Assembly: GCA_964536835.1 (NCBI GenBank)
Contig: CAZIAZ010000048.1
Coordinates: 1-23,116, forward strand
From: DAONFI01 sp035403485
Lineage (GTDB): Bacteria; Planctomycetota; Phycisphaerae; SM23-33
Direction of reading: 5' to 3'
DNA length: 23,116 nt
The notes under the pieces: model-generated
The model's input: the letters and a program-made list of their open reading frames with translations, nothing else
Databases searched by the model: none
Told to the model about the DNA's origin: nothing
Position numbers and translations under genes: made by a program
In this document: one piece after another, positions 7,853-15,417 of the stretch
Position numbering within the stretch: position 1 is the stretch's first letter
How the letters are laid out: each line of letters begins with the position of its first letter

Positions 7853-7949
7853 TAGATGATTTTGTGATGGCTGGATAAATATAGCAGTCATTTCAGTCAA
7901 TGTTTTCAATGATTTTATGAGCTTATCACTTCTCGAAAAAATGTCAAGC

Positions 7950-7978
7950 AGAGATTTTTGACGAGTCGAAAAATCTCT
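7950..7978. repeat. 10-bp stem inverted repeat
   Basis: AGAGATTTTT (7950-7959) and AAAAATCTCT (7969-7978) are perfect reverse complements around the 9-nt loop GACGAGTCG. It lies 98 bp right of the tRNA-Gly fragment. There is no T-tract after the stem on either strand, so it is not a standard intrinsic terminator. It may be a transcription barrier at the element border or an end of a lost insertion. Confidence 0.5.
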
Positions 7979-8620
7979 CTCGGTTGCTTCGGGCTGCATC
8001 TTTTGTCTTCCTTTTATCACACGTATATGTAAGCCAGCGCGTAAGCGCAGACGTGTTACGTTTCCGAAAAACTAATCCAACTCATGGCCACCGGCTTTCT
8101 AGTCTGTAATCCGATGGTTCATGTCTTTTGTTTTTCTTAAATTGTAGGCTACGACACTGGCTGTACGGCTTGATTGATGATTGTCATTTGCTCTCAGTCT
8201 GAACCAGCGAATATTGGACACGCAATTCTCCACGCACCAGAATACAAGGAAAACATCGCCGTTTTGCAGCCAAACGAGATTCGGGAAATCGAACCTTAGC
8301 GTACTCATTTGTTCGAGTTAGAGGACTTGAGACGGTAATTGTCTATAAAAAGCCTCTGATGCAGCTTAACAATGCGAGACTATGCCAGGATGGAATTTTC
8401 AGGAGGCACAACTGTAGATTGGTCGACTCCCGCCATTTTCGCTATGTCATATTGCCGCGAGTAAATGCTTTTTTGTGAATTAAACTCAAATATTCCAGGT
8501 TTTGGGTGATTAAGCCCTTGACATTTATCATGCTATTGATTGCAAGTATTGCAGAATCAGCGGGTTATGGTTGTAAATGAGCTAAAATACTGAAGTTGTG
8601 TAAGACCGAGGATATTCATC

Positions 8621-8650
8621 TTTAGTCAACGTTACTCAAATTTAGTCAAA
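8621..8650 (+). promoter_or_regulatory. Three 10-bp quasi-repeats upstream of the serine recombinase
   Basis: TTTAGTCAAC, GTTACTCAAA and TTTAGTCAAA are adjacent decamers, so similar bases recur exactly once per helical turn. TTTAGTCAA is identical at 8621-8629 and 8641-8649. They sit 64-93 bp before the recombinase start, a position suited to an operator or a recombinase-binding site. No binding protein can be assigned from sequence. Confidence 0.35.
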
Positions 8651-8713
8651 TTTTTGTCTCACTGTACCAAACCTCAACGGCCTGATGCTTTCCAATGAAT
8701 AAGGAGTTTTCAA

Positions 8714-9859
8714 ATGCTGAAAACACTCAATTCAACGGAAGGCCTGCGGGTCTTGATGTACGCTCGTTACTCAACCGACAAACAGAACGAGCATAGTATT
8801 GACGCTCAATTTGGAATGCTGCGGGATTGGTTGGAGAAGAACGGGTGGCGTAACTGCCTGATAACCGAGCTTTATGACAAAGGAATCTCTGGGGCAGAGT
8901 CAAGCCGGCCTGGTATCGATGAACTCAAGAATCGCATTGAAGGCTGGCAGGTGGATGTCATCATAGCCGAGGACATTGCGAGATTTTATCGCGACGAGAT
9001 TTTCTTCGGCCTTCTCGTAAAACTTGCAAATGACCACAATGTGCGTGTCATCACGGTCAATGATTCGTTTGATTCAACGGATGAAAAAAGCAGATTGATT
9101 TATTTGATACAGGCTACGCAGCATGCGTTGTCCAGGCAGGACACATCCAGACGAATCAAACGAAGCAAGCTTGAGCTGTTTAAAAATGGTTATGTCAATG
9201 GCCCTGTCTGCCCCGGTTATTCTCGTGTGCCGGTCAATCCGGTAAGCGAAGGTTTGCAGAAAGGCCCATGGAAAGATGTACGCGATGACAGCAAGACACC
9301 GATAATTCAGCAAATTTTTGAGCGTGTTGCCCGTGGTGACAGTTTGGAAAGTGTCGCTGAATATGCCACGCAAGCCGGCATGCCCAAGCACAAGACACAC
9401 TCCAGGTCACAGAAATGGAACACGCAGAATTTTTACAATTTTATTCGCAATCCAATTTATTATGGTCTTGAGCGATGGCGATATAAGAAGGTTTTGAAAT
9501 CTGAAACGACTGGCCACAGTCGCCCTGTTCGAGCTGAGGATGATTATGTAATGTATCGTGATATGCCGCACCTGGCACATGTCAGCAAGGCATTATGGGA
9601 CAAGGCTAACGCTGTGATTGCCAATAGGTGTACGCACAACAATAAGAAGACAGGTCGGGATAATCCACGCTTCGGGGTCAGTTTGAAAAATGACCCAACC
9701 AGGCTCGGGCCCAAACTCAAATGTTGGATATGCGGTGGTACTCTTCGCAGAAGAGGCCCGCATATTGACGGGATATATTCGCCTGCTTTACCTGCCGTTC
9801 CTGATATTCACATACTTACGGATCATCTCGGCATCAAGGCCCACCTGTCAACACAGTAA
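8714..9859 (+). CDS. Large serine recombinase (resolvase/invertase family), 3'-damaged
   Basis: A 381-residue protein. The N-terminal resolvase domain (about 10-150) has the catalytic Ser20 with Arg18 in YARYSTDKQ, and GISGAESSRPGIDEL. The recombinase domain (about 165-310) is followed by the first zinc-ribbon pair Cys337/Cys340 in KCWICGGTLRRRG. The expected second Cys pair is not in frame. Another frame at 9784-9795 reads ACFTC and then stops, so a small indel plus truncation seems likely. Family members usually run to 450-600 residues. AAGGAG precedes the ATG by 8 bp. It would normally integrate or excise a mobile element, but this copy may be inactive. The sequence resumes only 50 bp before the convergent nadA gene. 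Confidence 0.85.
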   Translation: MLKTLNSTEGLRVLMYARYSTDKQNEHSIDAQFGMLRDWLEKNGWRNCLITELYDKGISGAESSRPGIDELKNRIEGWQVDVIIAEDIARFYRDEIFFGLLVKLANDHNVRVITVNDSFDSTDEKSRLIYLIQATQHALSRQDTSRRIKRSKLELFKNGYVNGPVCPGYSRVPVNPVSEGLQKGPWKDVRDDSKTPIIQQIFERVARGDSLESVAEYATQAGMPKHKTHSRSQKWNTQNFYNFIRNPIYYGLERWRYKKVLKSETTGHSRPVRAEDDYVMYRDMPHLAHVSKALWDKANAVIANRCTHNNKKTGRDNPRFGVSLKNDPTRLGPKLKCWICGGTLRRRGPHIDGIYSPALPAVPDIHILTDHLGIKAHLSTQ

Positions 9860-9909
9860 CCCTCTGCCCAGAAATGATTGTCTCAATAACCCTAAATATT
9901 GTACCGACG

Positions 9910-11013
9910 TTACAGATTTATCATTCGCTCTAAAACATCGCGTGCCTTCAACGCAATGCCATCCGGCACGCTGATTACGTTCACAGGGCTGCAGGCAGCA
10001 ATGGAGTCAAGCGACCAGAGCAGATGAGGTAAATCTATTTTTGCCATCTGCACGCATCGTGTCCCGCTTTCAGCAAGACAAACTATGTTTTTATCAGGAT
10101 GCTGTCGTGCCAACCGTTTCACGAGATTTATCTCCGTTCCGATTGCTATGTGCGTACCGGGTTTCTCGGCATCTACGTAACGGATAATCTGAGTTGTGCT
10201 GCAGACCTTGTCGGCTGCCATCACAACCTCATACCGGCATTCCGGGTGAACGATAATTCGCGCGTCCTTGTAATCTCGGCATACCCGAGCGACATCACTC
10301 AATGAAAAATTATCGTGCACATAGCAATGGCCTGGCCAGAGAATGAATTTGACGCTATCAAGTTTTTCGGGAGTAAATCCTCCATCTGGAAGTACAGGGT
10401 CATACACCGCACAGTCATCGGCTGTGTATCCCATCGACACGATCGTATTGAGCATAAGATGTCTATCCGGCAAACCCAGAATTTTGTCCGCGCCACCACC
10501 ACCTTGCGATAGTGGAGTCAGTGCCCACTCGAATACACGTTTGACGTTAGCGCTCGTGCAACACGCACCACCCCAGTCAAACGTCAGTGCTTTGATTTCC
10601 GCCGATGAATTCACATATGACACCGGTACAATTCGTTGTCCACCGTGCAATAAACTTTTGATTTCACATAGAGCGACTTCAACATCACCGGCAGCGGCCA
10701 TATCTGACATTGCACAACCTGCATACATATTCGGCAAACATACCCTTTGCCTGCCGGAGGAAAGTATATCAGCGGACTCTGCCATAAACCGCACGCCGCA
10801 AAACACTATGAACTCAGCCTCTTTCTGCTCCGCCGCCTTTTGAGAAAGATACAGACTGTCGCCTACAAAATCGGCAAACTGTACCGTATCGTCGCACTGG
10901 TAATGATGTGCCATTATGCACAGCCGTTGGCCAAGCGCAGCCTTGTGCGAGCATATTCGAGCAACTAGTTCCTCTGAATCAATTTCATAATATGATTGTT
11001 CAATAGTTGTCAT
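9910..11013 (-). CDS. nadA: Quinolinate synthase
   Basis: A 367-residue enzyme that condenses iminoaspartate with dihydroxyacetone phosphate to quinolinate in NAD synthesis, in the cytoplasm. The three [4Fe-4S] ligand cysteines are visible: Cys100 (NMYAGCAMSDM), Cys230 (LWPGHCYVHDNF) and Cys320 (SGTRCVQMAK), plus the signature MAHHYQ near residue 35. The length matches the long Bacillus-type NadA. A longer frame to 11133 exists, but ATG 11013 has AAGG upstream and lies just 1 bp after the desulfurase stop, so it is the start. It is the last gene of the sulfur operon. A desulfurase directly upstream makes sense because NadA depends on an Fe-S cluster. No nadB or nadC is in the window. Confidence 0.97.
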   Translation of the reverse strand: MTTIEQSYYEIDSEELVARICSHKAALGQRLCIMAHHYQCDDTVQFADFVGDSLYLSQKAAEQKEAEFIVFCGVRFMAESADILSSGRQRVCLPNMYAGCAMSDMAAAGDVEVALCEIKSLLHGGQRIVPVSYVNSSAEIKALTFDWGGACCTSANVKRVFEWALTPLSQGGGGADKILGLPDRHLMLNTIVSMGYTADDCAVYDPVLPDGGFTPEKLDSVKFILWPGHCYVHDNFSLSDVARVCRDYKDARIIVHPECRYEVVMAADKVCSTTQIIRYVDAEKPGTHIAIGTEINLVKRLARQHPDKNIVCLAESGTRCVQMAKIDLPHLLWSLDSIAACSPVNVISVPDGIALKARDVLERMINL

Positions 11014-11014
11014 A

Positions 11015-12181
11015 TCAAACCTTCTGCCTGAAACGTCTGTTGAATGATTCCGCCAACAACTCAGCCGCAAAACGTACTTCATCTTCCGTGTTGAATCGGC
11101 CAAAGCTGAACCGCACAGAAGCGGCTGCCGCATCTTTGGTAAGACCCATCGCCAGCAGAACGTGATTTGGACTTATTGCGTCCGTTCCGCACGCAGCCCC
11201 AGCCGATGCAGCAATTTGAGGAATCGATTTCAAAATTTCGCGTGCATCGAAAGTATCGAAAATAATGTTGCTTATGCCCGGCAGCCTCGTGACCATGTGG
11301 CTCAAAATTTTGATCTGCGGAATTTTTGAAGTGACTATCCGTTCAAACATATTCCGCATGGCAGAAATTTTCGCTGATTCTTCAATCATGTTCTGCGATA
11401 TTATTTCGCATGATTTGGCGAATCCGACTATGCCAGGCGTGTTTAGTGTTCCGCTGCGCAGGCCACGTTCCTGACCGCCGCCATCATGTAATGGCGAAAT
11501 ACGCACTCGTGGCGAACGGCTGCGAACTACAAGTGCTCCAACACCTTTTGGACCGTAAATTTTATGCGATGAAACCGCCATTAAATCAATACCCATTTCT
11601 TCGAATGCGAGCGGAATTTTTCCAAACGCCTGTGTAGCATCACAAAAATACGGCACACCACGACGCTTGCAGATTGACGCGATATCAGCCACAGGATTTA
11701 TCACGCCTGTAACATTATTCGCCGCCATCACACAGACCAGAATCGTGTCTCTACGGATTGCATCCGCAACCTGCGACTGGTCTATGACCCCATTCTCGTC
11801 AGGCCGCAACCACGTCAACTCAAATCCCATCCGTTCAAGCCGCCTGCATGGTTCTATGACTGCACTATGCTCAATCTGTGAAAGCACTATGTGTCTGCCA
11901 CGTGGCGAATATAATTCTGCAACGCCTTTTATGGCAGAATTGCAGCTCTCCGTTGCGCCTGATGTGAATATTACTTCGCGCGGTAGCGCCCCAAGCGACA
12001 ACGCAACTTCCGCGCGTGAAAGTTCCACAAGTTCGCTCGCACGTTTTCCGTAACCATGCGTAGTATTTGAAGAATTGCCAAAATCCTCAGTATAAACTTG
12101 CACCATGCGTGCCAGCACTGTCGGGTCAATCTGCGTAGTTGCGGCATTATCAAGATATGTGATTTTTTCTGCCTGATTCAT
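11015..12181 (-). CDS. iscS: Cysteine desulfurase (IscS/NifS family)
   Basis: A 388-residue PLP enzyme that takes sulfur from cysteine as an enzyme-bound persulfide, leaving alanine. YLDNAATT opens the fold, Lys207 in SSHKIYGPKG binds PLP, and Cys331 in SAGAACGTDAISPNH is the persulfide cysteine on the flexible loop. The gene could instead start at ATG 12199, which forms an ATGA overlap with the upstream stop, adding 6 residues. I prefer ATG 12181 because AAAGGTG precedes it and the protein then begins like its relatives. It lies between the E1-like gene and nadA and probably supplies sulfur to MnmA, LarE-like and Fe-S assembly in the same operon. NifS-type naming is equally possible. Confidence 0.93.
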   Translation of the reverse strand: MNQAEKITYLDNAATTQIDPTVLARMVQVYTEDFGNSSNTTHGYGKRASELVELSRAEVALSLGALPREVIFTSGATESCNSAIKGVAELYSPRGRHIVLSQIEHSAVIEPCRRLERMGFELTWLRPDENGVIDQSQVADAIRRDTILVCVMAANNVTGVINPVADIASICKRRGVPYFCDATQAFGKIPLAFEEMGIDLMAVSSHKIYGPKGVGALVVRSRSPRVRISPLHDGGGQERGLRSGTLNTPGIVGFAKSCEIISQNMIEESAKISAMRNMFERIVTSKIPQIKILSHMVTRLPGISNIIFDTFDAREILKSIPQIAASAGAACGTDAISPNHVLLAMGLTKDAAAASVRFSFGRFNTEDEVRFAAELLAESFNRRFRQKV

Positions 12182-12195
12182 TCGTACACCTTTTG

Positions 12196-12987
12196 TCATG
12201 GCTCAAGAAATTCAAACTCGTGCAAGTCGCAACATGGGCATGGTTCAATTTTTTCATGCGAAGTCGCATCGAAATACTGGACCCGATTGCTCCACATGTC
12301 CAGCTTCATAACATGAGGGTTGAGCATTTCATCGCAGCCGCCGAGATATTTTATCGCCTCCATCGCCTGAAAAGCTGCTACTGCCGCCACCGCAGGGCCG
12401 AATACTCCGCTCTGCGCACAACTGGAGTCATCGCATTGTGCAGGCGGATAATCCAGCAGACACCGCAGACAAAGCGTCTTTCCTGGAATTATGACCGCCA
12501 TCTGTCCCTCAGCACGCACAGCCCCGCCAAAAATCCAGGGCATGCCGTTTTTCACGCAATAATCATTTATTATGAACCGCGTCCAGAAATTATCCGTCCC
12601 GTCAATAATCAGGTCTATCCCATCAGTTAAATCGAATATGTTGAATCTGTCCAGTTTTTCGCACGCGGGTTCAATTTTGCATTTTCCGTTAATCTGACGC
12701 AGATGATTTCCGGCAACATCAGCTTTATACATGCCTGACTGCGCGTCCAACTCATCATACATCGCCTGCCGGTGTATATTGCTTATCTCAACCGTGTCAT
12801 AGTCAGCAAGCCGCAAAAAGCCAACACCAGCACGCACAAGAAGCTCCGCAACCCATGAACCGAGTCCGCCAACTCCGACTATCAGCACGCGACTTTGGCC
12901 CAGTAACTGCTGTCTCGCGTCGCTCCAGCCGTCAAACGCAATTTGACGCGAATATCTCTCTGCAATTGACGAACTATTGATAATCAT
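12196..12987 (-). CDS. ThiF/MoeB/HesA-family E1-like adenylyltransferase
   Basis: A 263-residue protein that should adenylate the C-terminus of a ubiquitin-like sulfur-carrier protein so that it can receive sulfur. GVGGLGS (38-44) is the nucleotide-binding loop, ADYDTVEISNIHRQ (61-73) the following strand, and two zinc-binding pairs are present: Cys173/Cys176 (CLRC) and Cys250/Cys253 (CPCC). Cys190 in SSCAQSGVFGP sits where ThiF and MoeB carry a catalytic or sulfur-linked cysteine. There is no rhodanese domain. No ThiS/MoaD-like partner ending in Gly-Gly is encoded in the window. Its ATG shares a base with the LarE-like stop (TAATG). Whether it serves thiamine, molybdopterin or another pathway cannot be decided here. 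Confidence 0.88.
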   Translation of the reverse strand: MIINSSSIAERYSRQIAFDGWSDARQQLLGQSRVLIVGVGGLGSWVAELLVRAGVGFLRLADYDTVEISNIHRQAMYDELDAQSGMYKADVAGNHLRQINGKCKIEPACEKLDRFNIFDLTDGIDLIIDGTDNFWTRFIINDYCVKNGMPWIFGGAVRAEGQMAVIIPGKTLCLRCLLDYPPAQCDDSSCAQSGVFGPAVAAVAAFQAMEAIKYLGGCDEMLNPHVMKLDMWSNRVQYFDATSHEKIEPCPCCDLHEFEFLEP

Positions 12988-13835
12988 TAACGATTTTCCT
13001 CCGTCGCTTCGCCGGCAAATAAAACTTCATTCGATGACCCGCTGCGAAAACCGGCAAGGTCAAACGTGACATAAACAAATCCGCTTTTTGTAATATATTC
13101 CGTAATTATTGCGGCATTGGACAATAGCTGTTGAAAATCGGCTTTGGGTACTTCAATTCTCGCAAGCGTTCCGTGATGTCGAACCCGCACATGACTGAAG
13201 CCAAGGTCTTTCAAAAAATTTTCAGCCTTTTCTATATTTGTAAGTTTTTCAGCCGTTATTTCGTTGCCATACTGTACGCGGCTGGCCAGGCACGCCATTG
13301 CCGGTTTGTCCCACGTCGGCAGGCCCATTCGTCTTGACAATTCACGAATATCCGACTTGGTAAGCCCTGCGTCAAGCAAAGGACTCTGCACTCCGTATTC
13401 TGCGGCAGCTTGCATACCAGGCCGATAATCGCCGACATCATCCGCATTTGCCCCGCTTAAAATGAAATCAAACCCGCGTGCAGCAGCTAATTCTTGTAAT
13501 AATTTAAAAAGATGGCGTTTGCAGTGATAACATCGACGTGGCGTGTTGGCGACATATTCATCATCGGACAATTCGTTGGTAACTACCTCCATCAATTCCA
13601 CGCCGATGTCTTTTGCAATTTTACGAGCTTCATTCAATTCGCGTTGTGGCAAACTGTGCGAAATTCCAACAGCAGCCAGTACATTTTCTGAGCCAAGCGT
13701 TTTGCAACACAACGCGAGTAAAAACGTGCTGTCAACACCGGCGGAAAACGCCACGATTGCCCGCTGCATCTGCCTGATGATTTTCACACATTTTTCGCGG
13801 CGTGATATCAGAATATTTTCATCCGCATTACTCAA
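12987..13835 (-). CDS. larE: LarE-like ATP-dependent sacrificial sulfur transferase
   Basis: A 282-residue member of the PP-loop ATPase LarE family, which adenylates a substrate and then donates sulfur from its own cysteine. SAGVDST (31-37) is the PP-loop with Ala in place of the usual second Gly. Cys182 in MACLASRVQYG corresponds to the sulfur-donating cysteine of LarE. Cys102/Cys105 (RCYHCKRHLF) form an extra CxxC seen in some relatives. A longer frame runs to 13874, but TTG 13835 is best: GGGAGG lies 8 bp upstream and the overlap with mnmA is then only 8 bp. In lactate racemase synthesis LarE works with LarB and LarC, which are absent here. Its sulfur target in this organism is therefore open. 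Confidence 0.85.
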   Translation of the reverse strand: MSNADENILISRREKCVKIIRQMQRAIVAFSAGVDSTFLLALCCKTLGSENVLAAVGISHSLPQRELNEARKIAKDIGVELMEVVTNELSDDEYVANTPRRCYHCKRHLFKLLQELAAARGFDFILSGANADDVGDYRPGMQAAAEYGVQSPLLDAGLTKSDIRELSRRMGLPTWDKPAMACLASRVQYGNEITAEKLTNIEKAENFLKDLGFSHVRVRHHGTLARIEVPKADFQQLLSNAAIITEYITKSGFVYVTFDLAGFRSGSSNEVLFAGEATEENR

Positions 13836-14940
13836 TCCAGCCACCTCCCAGCAAAATATCATCACGATATACAACGGCGGCCTGACCGGGAGTCACACCA
13901 ATAATCGGCGAAGTAAATTTAACCTCAAAACGATTTTCCGGTAAAATCCTGATATATGCCGGCACGGTTGCATGGTGTGCACGCAACTGAACTTTTGCTT
14001 CAAACTTCTGCGGCAAATCGCAAAACCAGTTGGAATTATTCGCGAACAGCCCGCCCATATTCAATGTTTCACGAGGACCTACCCATATTGACGCATTCTC
14101 TGGATCTACACGAGTGACATACAATGCTTCGGCTGCGCTTACACCAATTCCACGTCGCTGGCCTATGGTGTATTGTGCTGCACCATCATGATGGCCTACG
14201 ATTTTTTCGGCAGTATCATAAATATTGCCGGCCCGCATGGAGTCCGGCCTCATGCGGCGCATGAAATTCGCCAGGCCGTTCTCTGCGATGAAACATATGT
14301 CCTGACTTTCGGGCTTGTCGTGTACCGGCAATCCAGCAGCGAGGGCGATTTGTCTTATCTCAAGTTTGTTTGTGAAATTTCCCAGCGGCAGCAGAATGCG
14401 CCCAAGCAAATCAGGCGACAACGCGAAAAGCACATATGACTGGTCTTTATTCTTCGCGAAAGACCGCGCAAAACAATTACCATCGGCGGTTTGCACAACG
14501 CGCGCATAATGGCCGGTTGCGATGTAATCAATTCCTGCGTCATCAGCAATTTTTGCGAGATGTCCGAATTTTAGAAGTACGTTGCAATGAATGCACGGGT
14601 TGGGTGTACGCCCCGTGGCATATTCATCAGCAAAATCCGACATTATTTTTTCAAAATATCCAGCTGCAGGTATTTTTAACAGTCGTATTCCAAGTTTGTC
14701 GGCAACGGCTGCCGCGTCCCACGCATCCTGCGGCGAGCAGCATGTGCGCGCGGAACAATCCTCCGCAGGTCTTTCCATGCAGAGGAATGCTCCGGTTACT
14801 TCAAATCCGCGTTCAAGCAATATACAAGCAGCGGCGGCAGAGTCAACTCCGCCGCTCAATGCCACCAGCACTTTTTTACCGTGCCCGTCGTTATCACATA
14901 CATTTTCTATTATATGTACTCTCCCGGCATGCTGTATCAC
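13828..14940 (-). CDS. mnmA: tRNA-uridine 2-sulfurtransferase
   Basis: A 370-residue enzyme that puts sulfur on C2 of wobble uridine 34 in Lys, Glu and Gln tRNAs. SGGVDS (29-34) is the PP-loop. Cys116 in NPCIHCN and Cys216 in SQDICFI are the two catalytic cysteines. CCSPQDAWDAAAVADKLGI, GHYAR and YTIGQRRGIGV are further family hallmarks. The start is a GTG at 14940 forming a GTGA overlap with the small upstream gene, so translation is coupled. The ending GGGWIE is typical. MnmA takes its sulfur from a cysteine desulfurase, and one is encoded three genes downstream in the same operon. Confidence 0.96.
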   Translation of the reverse strand: MIQHAGRVHIIENVCDNDGHGKKVLVALSGGVDSAAAACILLERGFEVTGAFLCMERPAEDCSARTCCSPQDAWDAAAVADKLGIRLLKIPAAGYFEKIMSDFADEYATGRTPNPCIHCNVLLKFGHLAKIADDAGIDYIATGHYARVVQTADGNCFARSFAKNKDQSYVLFALSPDLLGRILLPLGNFTNKLEIRQIALAAGLPVHDKPESQDICFIAENGLANFMRRMRPDSMRAGNIYDTAEKIVGHHDGAAQYTIGQRRGIGVSAAEALYVTRVDPENASIWVGPRETLNMGGLFANNSNWFCDLPQKFEAKVQLRAHHATVPAYIRILPENRFEVKFTSPIIGVTPGQAAVVYRDDILLGGGWIE

Positions 14941-15176
14941 GCCGCAGAAACTGCCGACAAGGCATTGGCAGCATTCTGCACAGTTCTTCGTTCATTCGGA
15001 AAACCCGCAAGATATAGCGATTTGTTGCGAGTCGCTGCAATCTCTCGAAGGTCTTCCAATGTTGACAGAATTATATTATTCACACGACCGAACTGCGCCG
15101 CAGCCAATCGCGAACTGACCCGATATGCAAAAAGCACATCACGAATTTCATGTATGAAAAAATATTGTACGTTCAT
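14937..15176 (-). CDS. Uncharacterised 79-residue protein at the head of the mnmA operon
   Basis: Starts at ATG 15176 with a good AGGAGA site 7 bp upstream and ends in the GTGA overlap with mnmA, so it is translated and coupled. The sequence (MNVQYFFIHEIRDVLFAY...) is predicted to be mostly helical, with two amphipathic stretches and an Ala-rich tail (NAANALSAVSAA). There are no cysteines, no membrane segment and no C-terminal Gly-Gly, which argues against a sulfur-carrier role. I do not recognise the family. Its position suggests a helper or regulator of the tRNA-thiolation or sulfur-relay genes. Confidence 0.65.
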   Translation of the reverse strand: MNVQYFFIHEIRDVLFAYRVSSRLAAAQFGRVNNIILSTLEDLREIAATRNKSLYLAGFPNERRTVQNAANALSAVSAA

Positions 15177-15213
15177 TTTTGTTTCTCCTGTGTACGATGT
15201 TCAAATACGCCTT

Positions 15214-15231
15214 GCCGGTTACACAACCGGC
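15214..15231. promoter_or_regulatory. GC-rich hairpin next to a TTGACA in the operon leader
   Basis: GCCGGTT (15214-15220) and AACCGGC (15225-15231) form a perfect 7-bp inverted repeat around ACAC. On the minus strand a perfect -35 hexamer TTGACA (15242-15237) lies just upstream, so the repeat covers the place where a -10 box or first transcribed bases would be. It may be an operator or an RNA hairpin in the leader of the mnmA-nadA operon. No clear -10 box was found. Confidence 0.35.
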
Positions 15232-15327
15232 CTGCTTGTCAAAATGTTCAAAACATTAATGACAGTAACACATGGAGAAACACATTCGAAAAAAACTGCT
15301 GCGGCGCAATCTGCTGTTCAATCCGGC

Positions 15328-15348
15328 AAAAACTGCCGACGAGGCAGC
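15328..15348 (-). terminator. Intrinsic terminator after metY
   Basis: Read on the minus strand: CTGCC, loop TCGTC, GGCAG, then TTTTT. The stem can be extended by one G-U pair. It lies about 70 bp after the metY stop and before the mnmA operon, which implies that the operon has its own promoter in 15177-15327. Confidence 0.65.
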
Positions 15349-15417
15349 CTTGTCCCGTAGTTGTTCCAGATTTACTTGTTGCAGATTACGCCGCATTTCA
15401 CACTTTCCTTAACAAAC

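Larger units (their letters stand above)
7853..8713. other. Non-coding interval right of the tRNA scar
   Basis: About 860 bp without a convincing gene. A 69-codon minus-strand frame at 8099-8308 has no ribosome-binding site or recognisable sequence. It contains the hairpin at 7950-7978 and the decamer repeats at 8621-8650, described separately. A TTGACA at 8518-8523 is a perfect -35 hexamer but I see no matching -10. The interval is probably decayed flanking DNA between two mobile elements. Confidence 0.5.

Noticed and set aside
8099..8308. 69-codon minus-strand frame
   Set aside because: No start signal and no similarity to known proteins; lies in otherwise decayed DNA.
8418..8445. TCGACTCCCGCC resembling the T loop and 3' end of a tRNA or tmRNA
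   Set aside because: The pairing partner strand for a T stem is missing and no other tRNA arms are found.
14436..15118. Plus-strand frames of 175-193 codons
   Set aside because: Antisense to mnmA and the small operon-head gene; no motif.
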